Shown piece after piece: positions 1 through 10,108 of a stretch of 64,000 nucleotides of DNA (its first letter is position 1; every line of letters starts with the position of its first letter). Both the position numbers and the translations under genes were made by a program. Under the pieces are notes generated by a model that was given only the letters and a program-made list of their open reading frames with translations, was not told where the DNA came from and searched no databases. Source of the stretch: Acanthococcus lagerstroemiae. Taxonomy: Eukaryota > Arthropoda > Insecta > Hemiptera > Eriococcidae. The stretch covers positions 51,683,946-51,747,945 of the forward strand of contig CM063110.1 of the NCBI GenBank assembly GCA_031841125.1. The letters run 5' to 3'.

Positions 1-500
1 ATGCTTAACATTAACGCACTCTATATTCATCAATAATATACATCCTACAAAACTACGAACTACGAACTACGACAGAATCGCCATCCATATTACCACTTGA
101 TAACGTCTGAGTACTGAACAACTTGAAGAATAATAAATAACTCGTACAGGAGTAAGCAGTAACTAATCTGACGACAAAAAACATACGAGAGAGTGAGTAT
201 CTAATATGTGTCTATACAAAACTGAACGTGCACACTTAACACATACACATGTCGAACTGGATAGTGACGCGCATGTATGTGTAGTCAACATTCGAATCCT
301 TTTCAATACATTTCACAGTAATACGCGACGCGAATACATTTTTCGGAACGTACCCGCATTCACTAACGCTCTCTATATTCATCAATAATAAACATCCTAC
401 GAAACTATGAACTACGACAGCATCGCCATCCATATTACCACTTGATAACGTCTGAGTACTGAACAACTTGAAGAACATGAACATGAACATGAATAATAAA
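1..500. repeat. Direct repeat, two ~120-bp copies 351 bp apart
   Basis: A segment beginning CTCTATATTCATCAATAATA occurs at 20-39 and again at 371-390. Both copies run on through the same series of motifs (GAACTACGACAG, ATCGCCATCCATATTACC, CACTTGATAACGTCTGAG) to about 128 and 479. The second copy ends in a short GAACAT/GAACATG run. The two differ by a few substitutions and a small duplication of GAACTAC in the first copy. No coding signal is seen. This may be a tandem repeat of ~351 bp cut by the window edge, or two ends of an element. Confidence 0.75.
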
Positions 501-529
501 AAGCGATTGCAATAGGGTCTAGCCGACCC

Positions 530-1190
530 TAAAAAGTGGGGCTCTAGGTCTATGTCTAAGTTTGATAAAAGCGCTTCATAGAGGTCTGAATTTTGTGGGT
601 TATTGTGCAGTGCAGGGGAAAAGATCCCACTTCGCCGGTCCTAGTTTTTGAGATATGGTGATTTTCGTGAATCAAGGTCAAACTGTCGAAATCGGGATTC
701 GTGACACTTTCGGTAGAAAAAACCCTCCTGTTTCGTATGGCGTTATCTGTTTTTCTCTGTCTGCCTTTGTTCGTCCATTACCCATCTCCTCTTTGTTTTG
801 CCCCCCTCCACGCAGTTTTGTTATCGCTGTAAATTAAACTCTTTCATTTCGTATTAGTTTTCTGAAATGTTTCCACTTTGTCAACGAAATTATTTATAAC
901 ATTTCTGACACAATGAGACCTCACGGAGTCGTATTTTTGAACTTTATCTTAAATTGAATTTTTGTAAAAATTGGATTTCTTGAAATCACAACCTTTAGCA
1001 GCCATGTCTCGGCGAATTTTGGAGCTAGAGAGTTCCGTAAGATTACATTTTGTCAGAAATTTTATCTAGTACATGCCAGTAGTCATAACTCCGTATCAAC
1101 AAAGTGGGACCTTATTCCTTGCACTGTTACATGGTATACTTTTTCCCTATCTGGGTTTATAGGTAGGATGCTGTGTGCGGTAACCCCAAT
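530..1190. repeat. Imperfect inverted-repeat segment
   Basis: A ~28-bp arm at 605-632 (GTGCAGTGCAGGGGAAAAG, then ATCCCACTT) is matched in inverted orientation at 1102-1130 (AAGTGGGACC, then TTGCACTG). Weaker similarity continues outside both arms. This suggests a decayed TIR or foldback element, but no target-site duplication or coding region was found. Confidence 0.4.
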
Positions 1191-2489
1191 ATATTTTTTT
1201 CTTCATTTCTTTCAAATTTTTCGTTCCTTCTAGAACAGCTCATCAAAATAGCAAGGGATGATATTTCGTTGTGATTCCGTTTTAGGTGTCGACTGAAATT
1301 TTGAAACAAGTTCGTTGCACCTATTAAGCTGCGTGACAATCCGAAGGTCATTTTCGACTGTATATTAGTATAAGCTAGACCTGTTAGTCTCCATCCAGCC
1401 AGTCACTGACGCAACCAATGAACTTTCACATTCAGATGGTTGCAGAGCAAGATTAATACATTCTTACGGCGTAAAGACCATTACATATTATCTTCTCGGG
1501 GCGAAGTGCACGCTGCATCGATGCTGCGGAGCCAGAATCAGTGTCAAGTACAATAACCCCTCTTTCTGAACTCGACCAAACTTCCTGATTATTTTCAATT
1601 TTTCGCGAATTTCATATCTATTTCGCGGCAGTTCTTATCGTTTCTCTGACTTGAAAGGTCCGCTGCCTACGCTCGATCATCGCAGTAGTACTATGAAAAT
1701 CGATGATGCCATGCCATCAATTATCTCGATATCAAAGTTCAGTATATGTACACGGCGACAGAGAGGAAACAGTTTTCTGTTAAAATCGTCTGGCTTAGTC
1801 CGGCGAATTTTATCGATTTCGAATGAGAGTGTAGTATTTGTACGTAGACGACTTACCAAACAGAAAAAAAAAAGAAAAAAAAAGGAGGAGAAATGTTGAT
1901 GACCTTCCGAATCATTCTTACGACGGTGCATTCGCATTATTAATGGGTTCGATCCTCGGTTATTGTCTTCCGAACACTGAGGGCACGACGCTGTGTACGA
2001 GTACGATGAAATATAAGTATAAGGAACTATCCGAGTGTATTAGGTGAACCGCCCTTCGTTAAAATTTTACACCTACACGCCAGCCGAACGCCCGATTTAA
2101 TTTCAGTTTAATTCGCTATTGTCTGCAGATTAAACGTAGCAATTACGACGATATACTGCGACGTCGTGGACAAACAAGCATTGAACTTTCAATTGTACAG
2201 CAGGGGAGTGAGGGTAAGGCCGAAGTTACGAAGGGCGATATCTCAGACAGATTTGTACAGATGTATACCTTCAGTCTGCACCTATATATTACCCAGTCGA
2301 TGCACGCCATGACAAGCGTCAGACCTGTCAGTCAGAGAACGTATAATATATAAATAGCTATACTCCAGTCAGCTAGCACAGCAGAAATAAAACTTGATAT
2401 GGACATACGTATTTTAAACAAGCAGCTTCGCTACTCGAATAGGGTCGGCTGGAACTGCCAACCCTTTACTCCCACGTCCCTGTACTATT
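1191..2489. other. No gene recognised
   Basis: AT-rich, apparently unique sequence with a purine run near 1858-1892. Short open frames on both strands show no recognisable family and no splice context that could be defended. Confidence 0.6.
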
Positions 2490-2580
2490 CAAAGTCAGTT
2501 CAAAGCTGCAAACTGCGAAACTGCAGACTGCCGTCGCGCAGCAAAGGGCAAAGATCAGGATCAATGAGCGACTTTTTCTG
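2490..2580 (+). repeat. Dispersed GCGCAGCAAAG/GATCAGGATCAATGAG repeat, copy 1
   Basis: The stretch carries CTGCAGACTGC, GCGCAGCAAAG and GATCAGGATCAATGAG. Related text recurs reversed near 4505-4560 and 4795-4850 and in forward orientation near 55225-55290. The small open frame here (2399-2581) is therefore better read as repeat than as gene. Confidence 0.6.
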
Positions 2581-3489
2581 AAGTGAAGGATCTATCTATG
2601 AATGACTAAAGACTTGGTGGGTCACCATCTGACGTATAAAACTGTGTATAAATCGAGGATGTTGGATCGTTTAAACTTACGGGGAGTTAGATCAATACTA
2701 AAGGGAAGAGGCCCTGCCTAAATTTTCTTAACTCGATATCATCAAAGTAATTTCTCAAGTCATAAGGTTAATCAACAGGTTCGCAAAAACGGGGGGGGGG
2801 GGTTCAGGATGCCAAGATACCTCCTCAATTGCGATGGGCACCCCAGCGAACTATAACGTTTTGATTTAAAAATTGTTAATATAGAAGTGCTCGTCAGCAT
2901 GTTCAACGAAATATAGTGTACGGTAACCTCCGCGATACTCGAAAGGGTAGTTCCCGGGGCCAGGGGTGCGGTGTCTGGGGAGCCAATTTGTCATGCGTGC
3001 ATCAGCATACGCTCCACCGAGTGAAAACCTCAATCAGGATTGGCTGAAATCAACCTTTGCATACTTACCGAAGAAACCCTGTGCGAAAAATTGTGCGGTG
3101 ATCCAGTTCTCTCCAAAATACGTTTTCGTACAAATCGTTCTGCTTGGTTACTTTCTGAGTAGCATGATGCGAGCGTCTAACAAACCTCTTTTATCTCCCG
3201 CATTTCTGTATTTCCGGTACGTGATATTTTCAAAACCACGTTGTTCTTAGAATTATTATTCTCGTGACTCACTTTCCTTTTCCTCTCTCGATCGGAGTAG
3301 TCTCAAACAAGTACGTTTCAAAAAGTGTCTTTAACTATCTGAAAGGCGTTTTAAATATTTCCAAAAATGTCCAAAAAATAGTAAAATGTGTTTGAAATGT
3401 ACAACAGGCCTAAAATAGTCAGTCTTAAGCGAGCCCGAAAGAGTGTCAGAAGGTGTTAAATGTGTATGGAAAAAAACGTCAACTTTGCT
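2581..3489. other. No gene recognised; one dispersed repeat inside
   Basis: Contains a run of 11 G near 2790 and the dispersed repeat at 2951-3022 described separately. A 94-codon open frame at 2966-3250 overlaps that repeat and has no recognisable domain, so it is not called. Confidence 0.55.
2951..3022 (+). repeat. GGTGCGGTGTC dispersed repeat, copy 1
   Basis: GGTGCGGTGTC is followed by GAGCCAATTTG and ATGCGTGCATC. The same order is seen at 23139-23222 and 25860-25918, and its tail alone at 29193-29215. Homology extends roughly 40 bp upstream in copies 2 and 3. No function is apparent. Confidence 0.65.
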
Positions 3490-4360
3490 GCAAGAGTATA
3501 CAGGGTGTCTCTTTTGAAATTCCCCCCTCCCGTTTCAATTGGTAAGTAGGCAACCTACCCCGACAATATGTAGATATGTTTGCATACTCCAAGTTTTTTT
3601 TTTCTTCTCACGACTGGTGAAAGACAGGAGAATGATACTAGTAGGTGGTAGTAGAGGGCAATTGCGGTAACCACGGAGAAAAAAATGGTCAGAATCGGTT
3701 CAACAGGGTATTCATAAAATAAATTTTAGTACAAATTATATCAGAAGATTTTCACTTTTTTTTTTTCAATTTCTCGAGAAACTTGCCCTCTTAAGCTGCT
3801 GTTTTTTTATTTGCAATAGATTGTACATTAAATTTCCCATAAAAAAGGTCACTAGCGATTTTCTTGTATCTGGATTAGAACTTGTCAAAATGGAGTTCAA
3901 GATATCCCCGTTAGGAATTATTACTTTTTAACGCAGATGCACGGACCCCTTATGAAGATAATAATCATCTTCTTCAGCTATTTTACCATTTCACAGAGTT
4001 ATATCGTTTGTGGGGCTTATTCACCTCCCTCCTTTCATCTATTTACCCCATATTTGAAATCGAGGCCCATGCAATGGGGGGGGGGATTCTAATGTTTTGT
4101 AAATTTTAATACGGGTATCCAATAATTGATTCCCAATGTCGCTAAATTCGGTTTTGGTAACATTTTGGCCTTACTCTCCCAGCTGTGGCGCATACTAGTG
4201 AGAAGGAGATGCAAGATAACAGTTGTGGTAACCACATAGAAACAATTAAAAATCATGGAAAGAGGTTGAACATGAATTCCATAAAATAAATTTCACTTAT
4301 TACAAAATTATTGATTCATTTTTTTTTATTGCCCATAAAACTTGCTTTTTCAAGATACTA
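3490..4360. repeat. Diverged ~560-bp direct duplication
   Basis: Two related blocks occur in the same order. Each has GGTAACCAC (near 3668 and 4230), then CATAAAATAAATTT (near 3713 and 4281), then a poly-T stretch and a CTTGCCCTCTT / CTTGCTTTTTC motif. Before the first block lies TACAGGGTGTCTCTTTTGAA (near 3499), which looks like the start of a DNA transposon, but a matching inverted end was not found. Confidence 0.5.
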
Positions 4361-4399
4361 AATTTTAACTAGCATCCATTTCCATGGATAGGCGAGAAC

Positions 4400-5230
4400 G
4401 ACAGTCGTGAGGTCCCCTGACAGGCTCCCCGACACAAATTTAGTGGTTGATGTTTCCATGGAATTTTTTTTTTCAACCATGGGCATACTTAAGCGAAAAC
4501 CGTAACTCCAGCCATGTGCTCATTGATCCTGATCTTTGCTGCGCCCTGTGCGCCTACAGTTCTTCTTCTTTTCTCTTCTCATTTCCAGCTCAGTTCAGCT
4601 CTCAGTTCTTTAGCTCTCCATAATGACAATTCAGTCCAGTGGTTGATATTTCCATTTTCTTCCAGCCCTGGGTGTACTTGAGCGATAAATGTACCATGCG
4701 CCCCCTCCCCGATACATAGCCAGTCTATGATTTAGCTCTTCCTGGTGACAATTCAGTTCAGTGGCTGACATTTCCATGGAAATTTATTTTTCTTCCAGCC
4801 ATATACTCATTGATCTTGATCTTTGATGCGCCCTACGCGACTACAGTCTGCAGCCGTGTTGTTGATAGAAATTTACATGGAAATTTTTTTTAATGAGGTA
4901 CGAAAGCATGTAAAATGTAACAGTATGGGTCTCTGCGGGAGACACGTGCAGTTTGCAGCCGTGTTATTAATAGAAATTTCCATGAAAATGTCAACCACTG
5001 AGGCACGATTTTCGCTCACGTATACTCAGTAGTATGACGTCATAGTAACAGGAGCGTGTCGGGGAAGCACACCCCCATCCCCACTACTGTCCCCAAAAAA
5101 ACCTTTGCGGGAGTGTATTGAACAACTTCCCCAAATTTTCATGGCGATCAGATGAAAAGTGTAGTAAAGTCTGCAGCCGTGTTGTTTTAATAGAAATTTC
5201 CATGGAAATATGAAGGACACACACACAGAC
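4400..5230. repeat. Clustered repeats around TTTCCATGGAAATTT
   Basis: A module GCAGCCGTGTTGTT...AATAGAAATTTCCATGGAA occurs three times, near 4850-4890, 4954-4990 and 5173-5210. A second module, TGATCTTTGCTGCGCCC, occurs near 4532 and, as TGATCTTTGATGCGCCC, near 4817. One copy of the combined family lies in opposite orientation at 55190-55295. Coding potential is not apparent. Confidence 0.6.
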
Positions 5231-5667
5231 ACAGACATCAGGGGCGGATAGGTGAATTCAAACTAAGGGGGAATAATGGGAGAGCGGCCCTCTACAAATT
5301 TTTAAGTGGCCTAAGAAATTTTTTGCCCCACCCCATTTTATTTACACATAGTCTTTCAGGAATCAAAAAAGCAAATGGTCGCGTGGATACTCATTTTACA
5401 GTTTTTCTCCCTTCTTTCATCTTTTCAATTAAGAAAATTGTTTTACCTTTCTGCGAAATGAAAAGAAAAAAATTAGTATGTTTATTAATAACAGAAATAC
5501 CTATTATATAATATTATTTCAATAATTAGGAGGTCTATTAAAAATAAAACATACTTTATCTAATATTATAGGTAGGCCTAAAAAACTTGTTTATCAAATT
5601 AATTAATTTAACAATTTCCGAATACTTGAGGACTTATTTCTGAGTGCGTAAAGAACGTCCTCATTCT

Positions 5668-6840
5668 TCATTCCTGAAGGATTTCTTTCTCGATATTCAT
5701 AATCATAAGTGCATCCAAGTGATCATCTGTAAGTACTGACCGTAATCTATTCTTTATGTGTTTCAAAGTAAAAAAGGATCTGTCACAAGATACCTGTACA
5801 AAGGAAATAGTCAATAAAAATTTATAAGCTATGTATAATGTTTGATTCGCAATTTTATGAAAATTGTACTTTTTTATGACTAGAAAACAACAGGCAGGAC
5901 ACTTTTTACAGAGTTCTTTGCAACTGCTGGGTTGGGATTCAGCATCATCACTATCACTACCGTTACTTTCTTCTTCATCGTCCAGTAGGCCCAGTTGATC
6001 AAAATCTTCTGCAAGACAATTTTTTAAGCTGTCTCATTTGCAAATAAAATCTCTAAATTCATCTCTGAACTCTTGCAGGGTCGATTTCTCTCGAACTTTC
6101 TTAATATGGGAAAATAGATTTGTAAGCACTGGTAACTGATCGCTATCCAACCCAGCCTTTAGCTCTGGAAATCGATTAGGGTCCAAACAACTGAAATCGA
6201 CAAATACAGCTTTGTGACTCTGAAATTTGTCCTTTATAATCGATAAAATAGTGTCTTTTATTTGTGTAAAGACCTCTATGCGAAATTTGACGTTTTTATT
6301 CGTTATTGGATTATCATCACCTTCGTAATTAAACATTTTCTTCTTCATTCGTCGGCGTATTTTTGGAAGCTCGTTTTCTATTTCAAAATCAACTTCAGGC
6401 TCAGTTTTTTCCAATTCTTCATTTATCTTGGAAATGTATAACTTTGTTGAATGTAAACTAACTTCAAAGTCGCTGAATTCCTTTGCTATCTAATTCTATC
6501 TTCAATCATGTTATCAGCTTTCAACATTTTAGCTCCATCTGTTTGAAGGTACTCAGAAAGAGGAGTTGTCTTTTCAAAAATGTAAAGAAACATTTGAGCA
6601 GTGAAAATTTAGAAAATTGTCTAAAAACGATTTTGCTTTTCCTCGGGTTTCCGCACAATACTTTGCAGGCGTTCTTGCTATCTCATTTAAGGATAACAAG
6701 AGTTCAAGCAACAATCCAGAGTCTCGGTTGAATCTGACTTTTCCCAAATATTTTTTTTAGAGCATGAGCCTTGGCCAACACCATCTTGTATCACCAACAA
6801 GATTCAATCCTCATGTTGGCACTCTCTTCTTCCATACATA
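5668..6840 (-). pseudogene. hAT transposase relic (ZMYM-like type)
   Basis: Reading the minus strand, 6414-6037 is an open 126-codon stretch containing PKIRRRMKKKM and a DFSCLDPNRFP motif, both typical of the animal hAT transposases often annotated as zinc finger MYM-type proteins. One in-frame TGA (6034-6036) interrupts it. The same frame then continues for 122 codons through a CKKCPACC segment and a clear hAT C-terminal dimerisation motif (SFFTLKHIKNRLRS) to a stop at 5668. Upstream, broken frames carry FEKTTPLSEYLQTDG (about 6500-6580). The product would have cut and pasted DNA in the nucleus; the stops make it dead. A candidate terminus, CAGGGGCGGATAGG, lies at 5243, but no partner end was found. 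Confidence 0.85.
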
Positions 6841-7692
6841 GTTCGTTTATAGGAATCCCGCATGAATACGAACGTCGAATTTAACAAATTGAAAAGCAAC
6901 TGCGCTACGTTGGAGCTATCCAATTGTGCACTTGAACCGGCCCAGCGGCCCCGGGGGAAATTTCCCCTTTTAACCTGGCAATGCCCACAGAACATAATTA
7001 ACTGAATTACCCAAAGACAAGAAAACATAACCGTCATATAAGCAAAAAATCGATAAATCAGAATGTCAACGCACTGACGGATCAGGATGTCAAACGACAT
7101 AGAATGTTTCATGAAGTTGATATGAATTGTGTCATTAATAGATTATACGATTTGTGAACATTATGGAAATTGAAATAATCTGTCGGCGTGTCGAAAAGGT
7201 AAAAAAAAATTTTGGTCTTAGGTAAAATGAAAGTGGTCAAATCAGCACTTTGTGCACTGGGTAACCATCTTTGTTTCCTAGTAAATTTTGCAGAAATACA
7301 ACTGTATGACCTGAAATGTGATTGGAATAACAATGGAATTACTTTTGTATGATGAATTCGATAAAATTACGTGACTCGATGTTTTACTTTTAAAGATTAC
7401 GTGCACCCATACTTCTTTTTAAAAAGGTGATTTCTTATCAAAACTCTTAAGAATCCAGAAATTGGAAAAATTGTCATGCGAACACTTCCAGGCGGTAATT
7501 GCACTAGGCAATGTATTTTTCTAATCATTCATAGTATTAGTAACGGATTCTGATTAAAAAATTGGTTTTTACTCTGTTTTTCATTAATTAAGAGGCATGG
7601 CCAAGTGAGGGTCTCGAATTTAATGATTTCACCATCTTTGGCCAGCAACCTGTCCAAAGATGGATACAGTGCTAATCCATTTTTGGCCTCCC
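6841..7692. other. No gene recognised
   Basis: A GC-rich patch (6930-6960, CCCAGCGGCCCCGGGGGAAA) may be the far end of the preceding hAT element. The rest is AT-rich with no recognised coding sequence. The end of this stretch (7693 on) is the target sequence duplicated by the RTE-like insertion. Confidence 0.5.
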
Positions 7693-7753
7693 TTTGTTAT
7701 GAACGAGTTAGAAAAGCTGAAAATTTCTCATAAAATTCACAAGATTCTTTGTC
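7693..7753. repeat. 61-bp target-site duplication, left copy
   Basis: Starts TTTGTTATGAACGAGTTAG and ends AAGATTCTTTGTC. It is identical, base for base, to 10048-10108. The two copies flank a LINE exactly, so this is read as its target-site duplication. Confidence 0.92.
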
Positions 7754-7784
7754 CGAACCACCGCCCGGTAAGATGTAAAATTAA

Positions 7785-8440
7785 GATGAGCGGGGGCGCG
7801 CACTCCCCAACTATTCGACTAAAACATTCAAATACCCCGAATTCCCCCAAAAATAGCAATGCCGGTGGCTTATGGATCCCAGTACATAGAAGAGAAGAGG
7901 CAGAACAGCTACTCAGAATGGATTTAGATAAGATTATCTGGAACGACATAAACGCGTCAGATTCCCAGGTAAAATTTGATCATTTAGAAAATGCAATTAG
8001 GGGCGTCCTTGCGAAAGTAGGAAAAGATAAAAAATTCATAAAAACGGATGATAAATTAAGCTTAGCCACCAAAACTCTGATTCAAAAAAGATCAGAGATT
8101 AGACAAAAAACCAAAACAAATAGAATTAACTGAATTAAGAAAGTTGATTAAGAAAAGAATCAGAGAAGACGTGGACAAGTTCGAATACGAAATCGCAGAA
8201 AGAATAATCGAAAGTACATGGTCAACCAAACAAACCTATAAAGCACTCGCTAAGGGGAAAAACCTACTACCCAAAATTAAAGATAACCGAGGACATACGA
8301 TCAGCGATAGAGAAAAAATAACCAAAATAGCTACCGAATTTTATAAAGAACTATACTCTGACCCAAGGCCGTGAGGTGGGGAACCTAATAGTTAGCAGCA
8401 GGTTAGCAACAATAACGAAGATACTCCCCCTACAACCCCC
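7785..8440 (+). pseudogene. RTE-like ORF, broken N-terminal part
   Basis: The region between endonuclease and reverse transcriptase is open from the element start to about 8133 in one frame (GGLWIPVHRREEAEQLL) and continues from 8124 in another (LIKKRIREDVDKFEYEIAE). It then meets TGA at 8372-8374 and TAG at 8393-8395. From 8396 it is open again and runs into the ATG-containing frame at 8441. It is rich in Lys, Arg and Glu, as the linker of RTE proteins is. The first ~30 codons of the apparent ORF starting at 7660 belong to the duplicated target, not to the element. Confidence 0.75.
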
Positions 8441-9961
8441 ATGGAAGTCGAACTAACCCTCAAACGATTGAAACCAGGTCGGGCCCCAGGTCCGGACGGG
8501 ATTGAGAACGATAGCCTACGAATATTCAAGAAGGTATTGACAGAACCACTGACCAACCTATTCAATTGGGTACTCTCCTCGGGTCTTCCGCCCAAGCAAT
8601 GGTGTGAATCGGAGATCATTCTACTTCATACCGAAATCAACAATTATCGGCCGATCAGCCTGAGCTCAAATATTGGTAAAGCATTTATGAAAATTGTAAT
8701 AAACCGAATATATAACATTTTGGACTGCCACCAAGCAGTGGAACAGGCAGGGTTTAGGAAAAACTTTAGCACGATAGATCATATACAAACGCTAAGCCAA
8801 CTTTTGGAAAAAACAAGGGAATTCAATATAAAAATGGCGATAATGTTCATAGACTTTAATAAAGCTTTCGATTCCCTCTTTCATGATAAAATTTGGATTG
8901 CTTTGGCACAACAGGGGGTCCAGTGTAAAATTATAAAAATTTTGGAAAAATTATATGGTAATTCCAATGCTAAAATCAAACTAGACAAAGAAAGCGATGT
9001 ATTTCCCATTAAACGCGGGGTAAAGCAAGGTGACCCACTCTCCCCTAATATTTTTAACGCGGTACTAGAACACATCTTTCGGCAACTAGACTGGCAGGGA
9101 AGGGGGATAAAAATAAAAATGAGAAACAACAATCTATATCAATTCAAAACTATTAGCAACTTAAGGTTCGCAGATGACATTGCGATTATTGCTAAAAACG
9201 GCGATGAGCAAAGAATTGTGGCGGAAGATTTGAGGAGAGTTAGCGCGGAAGTTGGCCTGTCAATCAACCAGGAAAAAACGAAAATAATAACGAATATCGA
9301 GAACCTAGGCGTAATCAAAATTAACAATAAGGATATAGAAGTAGTTTCAGAATACAAATACCTAGGCCAGACACTCTCAATAGATAACAAAACAGAAAAA
9401 GAAATAAAAATTCGTAGGGCAAACGCTTGGAGGACCTTTTGGGCGCAAAGCAAAATATTGAAAAGCAAGATGAATTTAGACACGAAAATCAGAATATGGG
9501 AGAGTACTATCGCACCTGTCCTTACCTACGGGGCCCAGACCTGGGCAACTACCCAAAAACAAGAAAAAAAGATTCAAACGACACAAAATTCCATGCTTAG
9601 AAGCATTCTGAAATTAAAAATTAAAGGCCATGTTAAAATAGAAGAAATAGTCAGTCAAACTAAAGCCAAAAATATCTGGGCAACCATTAAAAAACTAAAA
9701 TGGAATTATGCGGGACACTTGGCTAGGGAAAACGTAATGAAATGGAATAGAATTCTAACGATGTGGGTCCCGCACCAGGGCTATAGAAACAAGGGGAGAC
9801 CGGTCAAGCGGTGGGCCGACGAGTTGGTCCAAGAAATCGGAGGTCATTGGCCGTCGGTAGCAAAGGACAGAGTGAAATGGAGGGATGCGACGGAGAGCTA
9901 TACCCGAAAAAGGGTAGCCGAAGGAGGAGTCAGTATGGGGTGGGTTCACCCACCTAAGTAA
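8441..9961 (+). CDS. Reverse transcriptase domain of RTE-like LINE (partial ORF)
   Basis: The 506 codons cover the whole RT and C-terminal domain. In order: APGPDGI (about residue 15), NYRPISLSS, the motif A aspartate in FIDFNKAFDS (about 136), KQGDPLSPNIFN (motif B), the catalytic FADD (about 242), and a C-terminal GRPVKRWADEL (about 452) followed by WPSVAKDRVKWR. That GRP-RW-D ending is characteristic of RTE/BovB proteins. All catalytic aspartates visible by eye are intact. The ATG is simply the first Met after the stop at 8393; in the intact protein this would be internal. The product would copy its RNA at a nicked genomic site, but without the endonuclease it cannot act alone. Confidence 0.9.
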   Translation: MEVELTLKRLKPGRAPGPDGIENDSLRIFKKVLTEPLTNLFNWVLSSGLPPKQWCESEIILLHTEINNYRPISLSSNIGKAFMKIVINRIYNILDCHQAVEQAGFRKNFSTIDHIQTLSQLLEKTREFNIKMAIMFIDFNKAFDSLFHDKIWIALAQQGVQCKIIKILEKLYGNSNAKIKLDKESDVFPIKRGVKQGDPLSPNIFNAVLEHIFRQLDWQGRGIKIKMRNNNLYQFKTISNLRFADDIAIIAKNGDEQRIVAEDLRRVSAEVGLSINQEKTKIITNIENLGVIKINNKDIEVVSEYKYLGQTLSIDNKTEKEIKIRRANAWRTFWAQSKILKSKMNLDTKIRIWESTIAPVLTYGAQTWATTQKQEKKIQTTQNSMLRSILKLKIKGHVKIEEIVSQTKAKNIWATIKKLKWNYAGHLARENVMKWNRILTMWVPHQGYRNKGRPVKRWADELVQEIGGHWPSVAKDRVKWRDATESYTRKRVAEGGVSMGWVHPPK

Positions 9962-10047
9962 CTAAAATGTAAAATCGAATATCTATATAGTGTGTATATG
10001 GCTCCTTATTGGGCTAAGCATTATAATAAAAATAAAATAAAATAAAA

Positions 10048-10108
10048 TTTGTTATGAACGAGTTAGAAAAGCTGAAAATTTCTCATAAAATTCACAAGAT
10101 TCTTTGTC
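10048..10108. repeat. 61-bp target-site duplication, right copy
   Basis: Identical to 7693-7753 over 61 bp. Sequence diverges immediately on both sides (ATGTCACTAC here, CGAACCACCG at the left copy). Confidence 0.92.

Larger units (their letters stand above)
7754..10047 (+). mobile_element. 5'-truncated RTE-like non-LTR retrotransposon
   Basis: The 2,294-bp insertion lies between perfect 61-bp direct repeats. It ends in a short AATAAAATAAAATAAAA tail (10026-10047) of the kind RTE elements use instead of long poly(A). It carries a reverse transcriptase domain but no AP endonuclease; a full RTE element is about 3.2 kb, so the 5' third is missing. The coding region has one frame change near 8130 and two nearby stops (8372, 8393). 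The duplication is still perfect, which suggests a recent insertion of a copy that may already have been defective, moved by enzyme supplied in trans. Confidence 0.9.

Noticed and set aside
1..500. LTR retrotransposon with its two LTRs
   Set aside because: The direct copies are only 351 bp apart with no TG...CA ends, primer-binding site or gag/pol between them.
3499..3520. TACAGGGTGTCTCTTTTGAA as a mariner-like terminus
   Set aside because: No inverted partner or TA-flanked second end was found within several kilobases.
7660..7784. ATG at 7660 as start of the RTE protein
   Set aside because: The first 31 codons fall before or within the 61-bp target duplication, so they are flanking DNA.
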